NCBI GenBank assembly: GCA_028293325.1
Contig: JAQGPA010000186.1
Span: 1 to 39,503, forward strand
Direction of reading: 5' to 3'
Source of the DNA: Pedosphaera sp.
Lineage (GTDB): Bacteria; Verrucomicrobiota; Verrucomicrobiia; Limisphaerales; Pedosphaeraceae
Length of the DNA stretch: 39,503 nt
This document shows positions 15,227 through 23,559 of the stretch, piece by piece. The position numbers were made by a program, and so were the translations under genes. Numbering within the stretch: the stretch's first letter is position 1; the number at the start of each line of letters is the position of its first letter. The notes beneath the pieces are model-generated. The model was not told the origin of the DNA and did not search any database. It saw only the letters and a list, made by a program, of their open reading frames with translations.

Positions 15227-17263
15227 TTATTGTGCCTGGGCCAGGGTTTCGAGTTTGGGGAGGGCCTTCCGGTCAAGGTGCTGTTCCCGCTGTTGGAGGG
15301 CGAGATAAACCTTGTGGGCGATGGGTGCGCAGGTGAGCCCGCCGGAAGCGCCGCCGCCATCCACCATGGCAATTACAGCGTAACGCGGATTTTCGTATGG
15401 AGCAAACGAGGCAAACCAGGTAATCTTGGCAGTCTTGTCGATGCGCCCGTTTTTTTCGACTTCGGCGGTTCCGGTTTTCCCGGCAATGGTCATTCCCGGA
15501 ACGGCGGCGGCATGGCCGGTGCCCTCGGGAGATTCCACATCTGCCTTCATGGCTTCATGGACAACGCGCAGACTGCGCTGACTGACACCCAGCATGTCGC
15601 GAACCTGGCCTGCCGGGAACGTCTGCGAGGGGAAGTCCGAGCCATAAGGTTCGATGCGGGAGACCAAGCGGGGCCAGAGGACTTTTCCGCCATTGGCGAT
15701 GGCGGAGATCATCACGGCGATTTGCAACGGTGTGACCGAGATTTTTTCCTGCCCGATGCTGAGGTTGGCAGTGCTGCCGGGACGCCAGGAAGCGGTGGCA
15801 ATACTTTGTTGGTCGGGGAAATAGCCGCGGGATTCCTGGCCGGGAAGAATGCGGGTTCTTTCACCAAAGTGCAGGCGTTGACCGATGGCAACCATCTTGG
15901 GCAGGACGCCGGGTTTGAGACCTTGCGTAATGAAGTAAAAATTCGATGACTTGGCCAGGGCCCGGTCAAAGTCAAAATCCCCCGAGCCGGCGGTGTCACC
16001 GATAGGTTTCCGGCCCGGCATGGGATAGTAGCCCGGGCTGTAAATCTTTTCCTTTGGATTGAGCACCCCTATTTCCAAGGCAGCGAGGCCGACGACGATC
16101 TTGAAAATCGAGCCGGGCGCATAGCCACCCTGCAGGGCGTGGTTAATCTGCAGTTCCAAATCCTTATCGTTCCAGCGGTCCATTTCCTTGGCCCAGATTT
16201 CCGGCGGGGGGTGTTGGACGAAATGGTTGGGATTGTAAGTGGGCGCTGTGGCCAGGGCCAGGATGTCGCCAGTCTGGACGTCCATGACGACAATTGCGCC
16301 GCGGGGGTCAGCTGTCGCGGATTGGAGGGCGGCTTCGGCGGCTTTTTGAATATCCAGATCGATGGTGAGTACCACATTCTGGCCCGGTTCGGCCGGCGAG
16401 TAGATGGATTCGCCCTGGCGATAGCCGAGGTTATTTACCAGCACGGACTTGGCGCCGGCGACGCCGCGCAATTCCTTGTCGAGGAGGCCTTCCACTCCCG
16501 CGAGGCCGATATAATCAGCCAGGCGGTAATTATAATCCGCCAATTCGCCATCACCTGACTTGTTGTTGCGGACGAGATAGCCGAGCAAGTGGGCCGCCAC
16601 GGTGTTGTTGGGATAATAGCGCAGTGACTGGATGTCCAAATCCATGCCGGGAGTGTGAGTGGATTGTTCTTCAAAGCGGGCCACCTGGGTGGAATTCAAA
16701 TTGGTGAGCACAATCATGGGCAGGGCGCGGGCCTTGTCGTAGCGCTTTTGAAAGTCCTGCGGATCGAGCGGGATGTCCTCTTGCAGGCGGGTGCCCAGTT
16801 CGCCCACGATTCTGCTGCTCACCTCGTAACGGGTCTGGCGTTGAAGTTCACCGGTGATTTTTGAGGTCACGGCGAACTGTTTCCTTTCCGGGACCGTCAG
16901 TTTGCGGTGCAGTTTCTTTTCCTGTTCCGCGATCTGGAAGGCGAGACCTTTTTTGACATTGGTCAGGGCAGCGGAATAGGTGGCCTGGAATTTCGAGCTC
17001 AGGTCCTCCAGGTACAAATTAATATTATAACTGGGCCGGTTCTCCGCGAGTGAGCGTCCTTCGCGGTCGAGGATGTTGCCGCGCACCGCCGGGATGCGCA
17101 CGGAGCGGAGGGATTGGGTTTCCAGTTTATCCTGATAATAAGTGGAGGAAACGACCTGGACCCACCAGAGTCCGGCGAAGAGAATGACCAAGCCACCGAA
17201 GACCATGACTGCCAGGAAGCGCAGTTGCGGATCGTCTTTTTTCAGTTGGTCAAAAATCAACAT
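15227..17263 (-). CDS. mrdA: Penicillin-binding protein 2 (elongation transpeptidase)
   Basis: A 678-residue class B PBP that cross-links peptidoglycan during elongation as RodA's partner. It has an N-terminal membrane anchor (about 17-38, LAVMVFGGLVILFAGLWWVQVV), a pedestal domain beginning RIPAVRGNILDREGRSLAEN (57-75), and a transpeptidase domain with S385-x2-K388 (GSIFKIV), S439-x-N441 (KSSNFY) and K596-T-G (GKTGTAEVE). All three active-site motifs are intact. Start ATG 17263 lies 2 bp after the mreD stop. Length is near E. coli PBP2 (633) with moderate additions. Confidence 0.96.
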   Translation of the reverse strand: MLIFDQLKKDDPQLRFLAVMVFGGLVILFAGLWWVQVVSSTYYQDKLETQSLRSVRIPAVRGNILDREGRSLAENRPSYNINLYLEDLSSKFQATYSAALTNVKKGLAFQIAEQEKKLHRKLTVPERKQFAVTSKITGELQRQTRYEVSSRIVGELGTRLQEDIPLDPQDFQKRYDKARALPMIVLTNLNSTQVARFEEQSTHTPGMDLDIQSLRYYPNNTVAAHLLGYLVRNNKSGDGELADYNYRLADYIGLAGVEGLLDKELRGVAGAKSVLVNNLGYRQGESIYSPAEPGQNVVLTIDLDIQKAAEAALQSATADPRGAIVVMDVQTGDILALATAPTYNPNHFVQHPPPEIWAKEMDRWNDKDLELQINHALQGGYAPGSIFKIVVGLAALEIGVLNPKEKIYSPGYYPMPGRKPIGDTAGSGDFDFDRALAKSSNFYFITQGLKPGVLPKMVAIGQRLHFGERTRILPGQESRGYFPDQQSIATASWRPGSTANLSIGQEKISVTPLQIAVMISAIANGGKVLWPRLVSRIEPYGSDFPSQTFPAGQVRDMLGVSQRSLRVVHEAMKADVESPEGTGHAAAVPGMTIAGKTGTAEVEKNGRIDKTAKITWFASFAPYENPRYAVIAMVDGGGASGGLTCAPIAHKVYLALQQREQHLDRKALPKLETLAQAQ

Positions 17264-17265
17264 GG

Positions 17266-17814
17266 CTAACGTCCCCGCCTTATCTCGCGATCAGGCCGGA
17301 AGGAATTCTCGCTCACCGGCCGATAGCTCAGGGCATGGTTAAGACCATCGAACAAGCGAAAGCAAACCGGCGTTAATATTCCGCCGCCGAGGCTCATGAC
17401 CAGCCATTGCCAGATGGAACCCCAGCCCAGCAACGGCGTTTGCCGGGTGCTCAACAGGAGCAGCAGCGTTAACGCCGGAACGATGGCGCTGGCGGTCAGG
17501 CCCAAGGTAAATTGGGCGAAAAATTGGTCCCTTAAAATTAGCCCACGCCGCAGGTAAATCAAGACGCCGACCAGGAACAGGGGGAGAATGGTGATGCCCA
17601 GGGGATTGGCGGAAAGCGAGTCGAACCAGAGACCGCTCAGGACCGCGAGCAACAGGACGACGGGCAGGGTGGAGCTCAGGCTGGCATAGACCATGAGGGC
17701 GGGGAGCAGGTCAATCTGCGCGCCTAGCCAATGCCGAACGCCATCAAAGGAGGCTTCCACGAAGATGGCCAGGAAGGCCGTCAGCAGAATCAGTATGGGA
17801 TTCACCCAGTTCAT
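17266..17814 (-). CDS. mreD: Rod-shape determining protein MreD
   Basis: A small hydrophobic protein with five to six membrane segments, about 182 residues, following mreC. It begins MNWVNPILILLTAFLAIFVEA and contains SGLWFDSLSANPLGITILPLFLVGVLIYLRRG, the usual MreD signature region. I start it at ATG 17814, which overlaps the mreC stop as ATGA (17811-17814); an ATG five codons earlier (17829) is possible but less economical. MreD scaffolds the elongasome with MreC and RodA/PBP2. Confidence 0.88.
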   Translation of the reverse strand: MNWVNPILILLTAFLAIFVEASFDGVRHWLGAQIDLLPALMVYASLSSTLPVVLLLAVLSGLWFDSLSANPLGITILPLFLVGVLIYLRRGLILRDQFFAQFTLGLTASAIVPALTLLLLLSTRQTPLLGWGSIWQWLVMSLGGGILTPVCFRLFDGLNHALSYRPVSENSFRPDREIRRGR

Positions 17815-18617
17815 GGCAGCATCACCCAAACTTCCTCAAGGGCGCCCATGTTGGCGGCAAGTTTTACCCGCGCCTCGGTGTAGAGACCGAACTCGACCGG
17901 ACGGGAATCCTCGGCAATTTGCCCGATCATAATCCCCTTGGGGAAAATGCCGCCCAGACCGCTGGTCGTCACGACCTGGCCGGGCTTCAGGTTGCTGTTG
18001 CTGGAAAGGTAACTGAGAACGACCAGGGAATTATCCAACGGGCCGGAAGCAATGGTAATAATTCCAGTTTCGCGGGTTTTTTCAATGATGGCCGAAACTT
18101 TGCAACCGGGATTGCCGATGAGCGCGATCTGGGAGCGGGTGAGGCCGACGGCGGAGATGCGTCCCACGAGGCCGGCTGGGGTCAGCACTGGCAGATCCAC
18201 ACGCATGCCATCGCGACTGCCGAGATCGATTTGGGCCGTCTGCCACCAATTCGCGGGGTCGCGGACAACGACACTGGCCAGTTTGAGTTTCCAAGGGGTC
18301 TGTTTTTGCCAGCCGACGAGCAGGCGCAGTTGTTCGTTTTCGCGCAGGATTGCGTCGGCTTGCATGGACTGAACCTGGAGTTGCTGGTTGGTGAGGCGGA
18401 GTTGCTGGTTTTGGCGGAGCAATTCCTTGCGCGGAGTGAGGGCATCACCGGCTTCACCGACCAGTTGATGGGAGGTTCGGGACAGGCCGAAGAGGGGCAG
18501 GAAGAAGCTTCCGATGGTCAGCTTGAGTTGACCCGCCGTATGGGATGGCAGGTTCAAAACAATCAACGTCAGCAGTCCTAACAGCCCTAGGGCTATGTAA
18601 TGCGGCCTTCTAAGCAT
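17811..18617 (-). CDS. mreC: Rod-shape determining protein MreC
   Basis: A 268-residue bitopic protein: membrane helix at about 7-24 (YIALGLLGLLTLIVLNLPSH), coiled coil at about 62-100 (RKELLRQNQQLRLTNQQLQVQ...RENEQLRLLVGW), then a periplasmic double beta-barrel with VVVRDPANWWQTAQIDLGSRDGMRVDLPVLTPAGLVGRISAVG (VGxV core) and GLGGIFPKGIMIGQI. MreC links the MreB filament to PBP2 and regulates it. Start ATG 18617 follows the mreB stop by 37 bp; the stop is coupled to mreD. Confidence 0.95.
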   Translation of the reverse strand: MLRRPHYIALGLLGLLTLIVLNLPSHTAGQLKLTIGSFFLPLFGLSRTSHQLVGEAGDALTPRKELLRQNQQLRLTNQQLQVQSMQADAILRENEQLRLLVGWQKQTPWKLKLASVVVRDPANWWQTAQIDLGSRDGMRVDLPVLTPAGLVGRISAVGLTRSQIALIGNPGCKVSAIIEKTRETGIITIASGPLDNSLVVLSYLSSNSNLKPGQVVTTSGLGGIFPKGIMIGQIAEDSRPVEFGLYTEARVKLAANMGALEEVWVMLP

Positions 18618-18654
18618 GCTTCACCCGGCAAATTTCCGGACGAACGCTGCGGCA

Positions 18655-19683
18655 TCAAACCTTGGAACTGGACGAGACCTGCTTAAGAAATTGGAGTTCC
18701 TGCAATACCCGGCCCGTGCCTTCGGCAACGGCGCTTAGGGGATCATCAGCAATATGGACCGGCAACCCGGTTTCCTCTGCCACCAAACGATCAATTCCGC
18801 GCAAAAGCGCGCCCCCGCCAGCCATGACCAACCCGCGGTCCACCAAATCGGCGGACAGTTCAGGCGGACAGCGTTCGAGAGTAATACGAATGGACTCCAA
18901 AATACTTGAAAGCGGCTCCTGCAAGGCTTCGCGGATCTCCTCTGAGCGAATATTCAGGGTTTTCGGCAACCCCGCGCTCAAATCGCGTCCCTTGACTTCC
19001 ATGGTTAATTCCTGCTCCAACGGAAAAGCCGATCCAATCCGGATTTTGATCTCTTCCGCGGTGCGTTCGCCTATCATCAAGTTATAGGCCCTCTTCATGT
19101 GTGCGACGATCGTTTCGTCAAATTCGTCTCCGCCCACCCTCAGGCTGCGGCTGAAGACGATTCCGGCGAGGGAGATGATTGCGATTTCGCAAGTTCCGCC
19201 GCCGATATCCACGATCATATTGCCTGCCGGTTCATGGACCGGCAATCCCACCCCGATGGCCGAAGCCATAGGTTGTTCGATGAGATAAACTTCCCGTGCG
19301 CCGGCATGGGTAGCCGAGTCTTTCACGGCCCGTTTTTCCACTTCGGTGATCCCGGAAGGGACCGCCACGACCACCCGCGGAGCAATCAGCTTGCGGTGAT
19401 GAACTTTCTGGATGAAGTGGCGCAGCATGGCTTCGGTAATTTCGAAGTCAGCTATCACGCCATCTTTCATGGGCCGAATGGCCACAATATTACCGGGAGT
19501 GCGCCCCAACATCCTTTTGGCTTCGTCTCCGACTGCCAGAACGTTGGTGGTGCCCGCTTGAATAGCGACGACCGACGGTTCGCGTAACACAATTCCCCGG
19601 TCACGTACGTAAACGAGGGAATTGGCCGTCCCCAGATCTATTCCAATGTCGTTGGAAAACAGGCTTTTAAATTGCGCTAACAT
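18655..19683 (-). CDS. mreB: Rod-shape determining protein MreB (actin homologue)
   Basis: A 342-residue bacterial actin that organises cell-wall elongation. I start it at ATG 19683 ([26 protein letters not shown]), where the conserved family N-terminus begins; the upstream in-frame ATG at 19782 would add 33 unrelated residues and overrun the predicted promoter. Motifs: phosphate 1 DLGTANSL, connect 1 [18 protein letters not shown], phosphate 2 [16 protein letters not shown], adenosine [53 protein letters not shown] is highly typical. First gene of the mreBCD-mrdA-rodA-rng operon. Confidence 0.97.
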   Translation of the reverse strand: MLAQFKSLFSNDIGIDLGTANSLVYVRDRGIVLREPSVVAIQAGTTNVLAVGDEAKRMLGRTPGNIVAIRPMKDGVIADFEITEAMLRHFIQKVHHRKLIAPRVVVAVPSGITEVEKRAVKDSATHAGAREVYLIEQPMASAIGVGLPVHEPAGNMIVDIGGGTCEIAIISLAGIVFSRSLRVGGDEFDETIVAHMKRAYNLMIGERTAEEIKIRIGSAFPLEQELTMEVKGRDLSAGLPKTLNIRSEEIREALQEPLSSILESIRITLERCPPELSADLVDRGLVMAGGGALLRGIDRLVAEETGLPVHIADDPLSAVAEGTGRVLQELQFLKQVSSSSKV

Positions 19684-19706
19684 GAATAAGTGCCTATCAA
19701 GGCGCA

Positions 19707-19736
19707 AAAATAAGAGGGCTTGGCCCCTAACGTCAA
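19707..19736 (-). promoter_or_regulatory. Candidate sigma-70 promoter of the mre/rod operon
   Basis: Read on the minus strand, -35 TTGACG (19731-19736) and -10 TATTTT (19707-19712) are separated by 18 bp, or 17 bp to TTATTT. It would give a leader of about 15-20 nt before mreB ATG 19683, which supports the shorter mreB start. Confidence 0.5.
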
Positions 19737-19784
19737 GACTATTAGCGAGATGACTGCTTTGGATGAAAAGGCCGTCCGACAACT

Positions 19785-19800
19785 ACGTTAAAGTTAACGT
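19785..19800. promoter_or_regulatory. Palindrome upstream of mreB promoter
   Basis: ACGTTAA-AG-TTAACGT is an inverted repeat with 7-bp arms, about 50 bp upstream of the proposed -35 box. It could bind a dimeric regulator; no protein can be assigned. Confidence 0.3.
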
Positions 19801-19872
19801 AAAGGGTTGTTTATGAGGGTTCCGTATTTCACCCGACCGGGGAAACCGCGCCGCGCGCGACGGCAGCAGATC

Positions 19873-19903
19873 AAAAAAAACCCGCGATCCTTGGTTCGCG
19901 GGG
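19873..19903 (-). terminator. Minus-strand terminator-like hairpin without an obvious gene
   Basis: On the minus strand CCCGCGA / TCGCGGG (19896-19902 and 19881-19887) pair around an 8-base loop and are followed by eight T residues (19880 back to 19873). The nearest minus-strand gene, the PLD-like lipoprotein, ends about 480 bp away, so the transcript it ends is unclear. Confidence 0.65.
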
Positions 19904-20184
19904 AAAATTTAGGGTGCGGGGAAGTTAATAGCAAAGGAGTCACTTCTCACATATGGGGTGTCCACCCCAGTTGGGGACATCCAGTTTTGGCAAACAGGGT
20001 CAAATAATCTGGAACAAGAGCGCTGGGCATAACTCTTACAATCAAGCCGATGCGGGTGCGAGGTGGGGAACCTTTGCCGGCGATTGTCAGGGCTGAATTT
20101 GGAAAAAGAGCGGACGAAGAGCGACCGAGGCATCGCAGGTTGCGGATGGCCCGGATGGATGTTGGCAGTAATCTAATATTAATC

Positions 20185-20355
20185 ATGCCCAGAAGAAAAA
20201 AAGATTGTGCGAAGGAGTTGCTGGCGATCAGCAATCCCTGGTCGATACATCGCAAGCACCACTCCTTGACATGGGCAATCGTGTTCGGCGTGGTGTTTTG
20301 CATTGGCTTTGCCGCCTTTTTATTCCTGCTCAACCAGACCGGCAGCCACCACTGA
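20185..20355 (+). CDS. Possible small single-pass membrane protein
   Basis: From ATG 20185 a 56-residue product is read: a basic N-terminus (MPRRKKDCAKE), a middle part, a clear hydrophobic helix (about 30-49, AIVFGVVFCIGFAAFLFLL) and a short tail NQTGSHH. The positive-inside pattern and the helix argue for a real small membrane protein, but no ribosome-binding site or family supports it. It converges on the PLD lipoprotein gene, 30 bp from its stop. Confidence 0.4.
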   Translation: MPRRKKDCAKELLAISNPWSIHRKHHSLTWAIVFGVVFCIGFAAFLFLLNQTGSHH

Positions 20356-20385
20356 TGGTTTCCAGGATCCGTCCTGGGTTGAGCC

Positions 20386-20922
20386 TCAGCCTCGCTCCAT
20401 CTTGCTTTGGTACGGCTCGGAATGCGCGGCGTGGACATTCCAGTTTCGCAAATACTCCCGGGCCAAATCGGGGTCATTGATGACCAGCAAATTCTCCGCG
20501 TTATTAGCCTCCGCCGACTTCGTGAAATTGAAGGAACCGGTCAGCACCGTCCGCTCATCGATGATCATGATTTTGTTGTGGGCAATGGCGTGACGGCTGT
20601 CGATTAATGTGGGAATGCCGGCGTCGCGGACAAAATCGGCTGAGGAATATTTTTCCGTGCGCTGACTTTTATCCAGGATGATTTCCACTTTCACACCGCG
20701 GCGAAAGGCATCCACGAGCGCTTTGGCGATGGGCGCGCTGGTGAAGGAGTAGGCCTGCACATAAACACTGTTGGTGGCGTCCCGCAAATTTTCCACGACG
20801 GCTTCGGTGCAGCCGCCTTTGGGCGAAAAGAAGACGTGGATTTCCGGCTGGCTTGGTGGTTGCCGCGAACACGAGGTCGTCACCAGCACTGCCAACACAA
20901 GCGCAGTCAGAAACGCTCTCAT
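20386..20922 (-). CDS. PLD-family (HKD motif) lipoprotein, possible nuclease
   Basis: I start this gene at ATG 20922, giving a 178-residue product with a lipoprotein signal (MRAFLTALVLAVLVTTSC, lipid-modified C18). An earlier in-frame ATG at 20979 would bury the signal peptide. The catalytic motif HNKIMIID (H115-x-K117-x4-D122) followed by GSFNFTKSAEANNAENLLVI is the single-HKD pattern of small Nuc-type phospholipase D proteins, which work as dimers. It is expected on the periplasmic face of a membrane. Relatives include endonucleases and phosphodiesterases; the substrate cannot be told from the sequence. It stands alone. Confidence 0.88.
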   Translation of the reverse strand: MRAFLTALVLAVLVTTSCSRQPPSQPEIHVFFSPKGGCTEAVVENLRDATNSVYVQAYSFTSAPIAKALVDAFRRGVKVEIILDKSQRTEKYSSADFVRDAGIPTLIDSRHAIAHNKIMIIDERTVLTGSFNFTKSAEANNAENLLVINDPDLAREYLRNWNVHAAHSEPYQSKMERG

Positions 20923-21041
20923 ACAAAGCAACAACTCATTGATCAGGCGATGGAGCCAGTGGGGTGTTGTTGGCACCACTCATTGGCCGGGATGCCACTG
21001 TCATTAGCGCTGCAATTATCCACAGTAATGCCAAAAGGAAA

Positions 21042-21070
21042 TTGACCGCAGGGGCTTAAATCCCTATCAT
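21042..21070 (+). promoter_or_regulatory. Candidate sigma-70 promoter of the fucose-isomerase-like operon
   Basis: -35 TTGACC (21042-21047) and -10 TATCAT (21065-21070) each match the consensus at 5 of 6 positions with the ideal 17-bp spacer. Transcription would begin near 21077, giving a leader of about 68 nt. Confidence 0.65.
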
Positions 21071-21088
21071 CACGTTTGTTACTTGTCC

Positions 21089-21107
21089 GATTGCGCAGGT
21101 CGCAATC
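21089..21107. promoter_or_regulatory. Inverted repeat downstream of the promoter, candidate operator
   Basis: GATTGCG-CAGGT-CGCAATC has perfect 7-bp arms and lies about 12-30 bp after the predicted start of transcription, a usual place for a repressor site. It could also form a small hairpin in the mRNA leader. Confidence 0.45.
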
Positions 21108-21144
21108 ACTGATTTAGCTGAATTTATTTTGATTTTGTTAACTA

Positions 21145-22776
21145 ATGAAAGCTCTTACTGCGCTGAAACCGAAACAAGTTTACCTGATGGCGAACGGCGA
21201 CTTGCGACTATCAGCCAATCAAAAATGCTGGCCGGAACAGGCCAAAATGGAAGCGGTCCTGACGCGCGCCTTGAAGGCGGAGGGTTGGACGGTGGTCCGC
21301 GCGCATCCTTATAACAAGGCCAAAAAGCACGGGTTCATTGACTCGCAGAAAGTGGGCATGGAGGTGTTTCGCCGGCTGGACCCGCAGGCGCCGCTGATTG
21401 TGGCGGAATGTGTCTGGCAATACAGCCATCATTTGCTGCACGGGCTGCTCACGCATCAAGGGCCGATTTTGACGGTGGCAAATTGGAGCGGCACCTGGCC
21501 GGGCCTGGTCGGAATGCTGAATCTTAATGGTTCGATGACGAAGGCGGGGATTAATTACAGTTCATTGTGGAGCGAGGATTTCACGGACGCAAAATTCAAG
21601 GACGGTCTCCGTCAATGGCTGACGCAAGGTTTCACCACGCATGACCAGAGTCATGTGAAGGATTTGGGATTGTTGAAATTGCCAGCGGCGGACGAGCAAC
21701 TTGGCCAGCGAGTGGGTCGCGACATTAAGCAGCAAAAGGCGATCATGGGCGTTTTTGACGAGGGTTGCATGGGCATGTTCAACGCCATCATCCCGGACGA
21801 ATTGCTGCATCCCACGGGCGTCTTCAAGGAACGTCTCAGCCAATCCTCCCTGTATGCGGGCATGCTGCAAGTTTCCGACAGCGAGGCGCAGGAGATTTAC
21901 GATTGGTTGAAGAACAAGGGGATGACGTTCAAGACGGGCCGGGACGAAGCCACGGAATTGACCAAGCACCAGATTTTGCAGCAGTGCAAAATGTACATCG
22001 CCGCCGTGCGCATCGCGGATGAGTTTGGCTGCGCCACGATAGGCATTCAATATCAGCAGGGATTGAAGGATCTCGCGCCCGCCAGCGATTTGGTGGAAGG
22101 CTTGTTGAACAATGTGGACCGGCCACCGGTCCGCGCCGCCAAGGGTGGTCGCGTGCTGTTCGCTGGAGAAGCGTTGCCGCATTTCAACGAAGTGGATGAG
22201 TGCGCCGGCCTGGATGGGTTGGTCACGTATCGCCTCTGGCGGGAACTGGGTTTTGCACCGGAAAATACGCTGCATGATTTACGCTGGGGCCAGCATTATC
22301 GCGGCAACGGGATTAATGATTATGTCTGGGTGTTCCTGATTTCCGGCGCGGCGCCGCCCGCGCATTTTATCGGCGGATACAAAGGGACAAGCAGCGAACG
22401 CCAGCCCTCGATGTACTTCCGTTTGGGCGGTGGGACGGTGAAGGGAATTTCAAAGCCGGGCTTCATCGTGTGGAGTCGCGTGTTTATCATGGGCGGCAAG
22501 TTGCATTGCGATCTGGGCGTCGGCAAGGTTGTGGAATTGCCGCAGAAGGAAACAGAACGTCGCTGGCGCGAAACCACGCCGCAATGGCCGATCATGCATA
22601 CGGTGCTCGACGGCATCACGCGCGACCAGATGATGGCGCGGCATAAGTCCAATCATATCCAGGTGGTTTATGCGCCGAGTGAAAAGCAGGCGCATCGCGC
22701 GTTGCGGATCAAAGCGGCCATGCTGGCGGAGATGGGGCTTGAGGTTCACTTGTGCGGGAACGTCAAACTCAAATAG
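21145..22776 (+). CDS. L-fucose/arabinose isomerase-like protein
   Basis: A 543-residue cytoplasmic protein with the overall plan of L-fucose isomerase (FucI, about 590 residues): an N-terminal sugar-phosphate-like fold including VANWSGTWPGLVGMLN (111-125), a middle domain with VFDEGCMGMFNAII (203-216), and a C-terminal substrate domain. Segments corresponding to FucI active-site regions are GIQYQQGLKDL (300-310), NEVDECAGLDGLVTY (348-362) and ARHKSNHIQVVY (498-509, with H504 as the likely counterpart of the FucI metal-site histidine). It is clearly diverged from FucI, so the sugar may be fucose, D-arabinose or another deoxy-sugar. The class II aldolase gene follows 27 bp later, the natural partner in such a pathway; a kinase is not present in the window. 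Confidence 0.75.
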   Translation: MKALTALKPKQVYLMANGDLRLSANQKCWPEQAKMEAVLTRALKAEGWTVVRAHPYNKAKKHGFIDSQKVGMEVFRRLDPQAPLIVAECVWQYSHHLLHGLLTHQGPILTVANWSGTWPGLVGMLNLNGSMTKAGINYSSLWSEDFTDAKFKDGLRQWLTQGFTTHDQSHVKDLGLLKLPAADEQLGQRVGRDIKQQKAIMGVFDEGCMGMFNAIIPDELLHPTGVFKERLSQSSLYAGMLQVSDSEAQEIYDWLKNKGMTFKTGRDEATELTKHQILQQCKMYIAAVRIADEFGCATIGIQYQQGLKDLAPASDLVEGLLNNVDRPPVRAAKGGRVLFAGEALPHFNEVDECAGLDGLVTYRLWRELGFAPENTLHDLRWGQHYRGNGINDYVWVFLISGAAPPAHFIGGYKGTSSERQPSMYFRLGGGTVKGISKPGFIVWSRVFIMGGKLHCDLGVGKVVELPQKETERRWRETTPQWPIMHTVLDGITRDQMMARHKSNHIQVVYAPSEKQAHRALRIKAAMLAEMGLEVHLCGNVKLK

Positions 22777-22803
22777 CCGTTGTGGCCCTAACCCCTTGAA
22801 AGC

Positions 22804-23556
22804 ATGAATAAAAAATTATCACTACTGGTTGAACTCTCCCGTGAAATTGGACGGGAGGACCGACAGCTTGCCATACTTGGCGAGGGAAATACGTCGGTAA
22901 AACTGGGCGCGAACCGGTTTGCGGTGAAGGCCAGCGGCTGCAGCCTGGCCACGTTGACGAAGGCGGATGTTGCGATTTGTCACGCCGATAATATTCTGGC
23001 GTTGTTAAACCGCAAGAATCCGGGCGATGAGGCAATTGACAAGACATTGTTTGATGCCCGCGTGAATGGGGCGGGGAAGAAGCCGAGCGTGGAAGCGATG
23101 TTCCATGCGTGGCTGTTGACGCTGCCTGGAATAAATTTTGTGGGTCATTGTCATCCCCAGACGGTCAATCAAGTCCTTTGCTCACCGCGTGCCCGCGAGT
23201 TTGCGGAACGCCGATCGTGCCCGGATGAAGTTGTTTGTTGCGGACCGGCGTCAGTGTTCGTGCCGTACGCTGATCCGGGGTTGGCGCTCGCACTGGAAAT
23301 TCGGAAGCGCACGGTGGCTTTCATCCGGCAGAGCGGGTTTACGCCACGGTTGATTGTGCTGCAAAATCACGGGATCATTGCGCTGGGCGGCACGCCACAG
23401 GCGGTGCTGGCGTGTCTTTTGATGGCGGCAAAAGCGGCGGCCATTTTTGTTGGCGCCGCACAACTCGGCGGGCCGAATTTCATGGTGGCGAAAGAGGTGC
23501 GGCGGATATTTTCGCGCGGGGATGAAGCATACCGGCAACGGCAGTTGAAGATATAA
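22804..23556 (+). CDS. Class II aldolase/adducin-family protein (fuculose-phosphate-aldolase-like)
   Basis: A 250-residue zinc aldolase of the class II/adducin family, which includes L-fuculose-1-phosphate and L-rhamnulose-1-phosphate aldolases and some epimerases. Visible are the phosphate/substrate loops GEGNTS (26-31) and KASG (42-45), the acid-containing PSVEAMFH (94-101, E97), the zinc ligands H115 and H117 (VGHCHP), and a third histidine H189 (LQNHGII). The length is a little above the usual 210-230. With the upstream isomerase-like gene it suggests a short catabolic operon cleaving a deoxy-sugar to dihydroxyacetone phosphate and lactaldehyde; this is inference. Confidence 0.82.
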   Translation: MNKKLSLLVELSREIGREDRQLAILGEGNTSVKLGANRFAVKASGCSLATLTKADVAICHADNILALLNRKNPGDEAIDKTLFDARVNGAGKKPSVEAMFHAWLLTLPGINFVGHCHPQTVNQVLCSPRAREFAERRSCPDEVVCCGPASVFVPYADPGLALALEIRKRTVAFIRQSGFTPRLIVLQNHGIIALGGTPQAVLACLLMAAKAAAIFVGAAQLGGPNFMVAKEVRRIFSRGDEAYRQRQLKI

Positions 23557-23559
23557 GTT

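Larger units (their letters stand above)
19684..20184. other. Intergenic region upstream of mreB
   Basis: These 501 bp hold the mreB promoter and a palindrome near the mreB end, a minus-strand terminator-like hairpin (19873-19903) and a cluster of overlapping GC-rich hairpins (19954-19979). Open frames here lack family features, ribosome sites and coding bias, and I do not call them. A minus-strand non-coding RNA ending at the hairpin is possible. Confidence 0.55.

Noticed and set aside
19947..20477. Minus-strand 176-codon frame near the PLD gene
   Set aside because: It overlaps the PLD gene end and the GC-rich hairpins, has no motif and no ribosome site.
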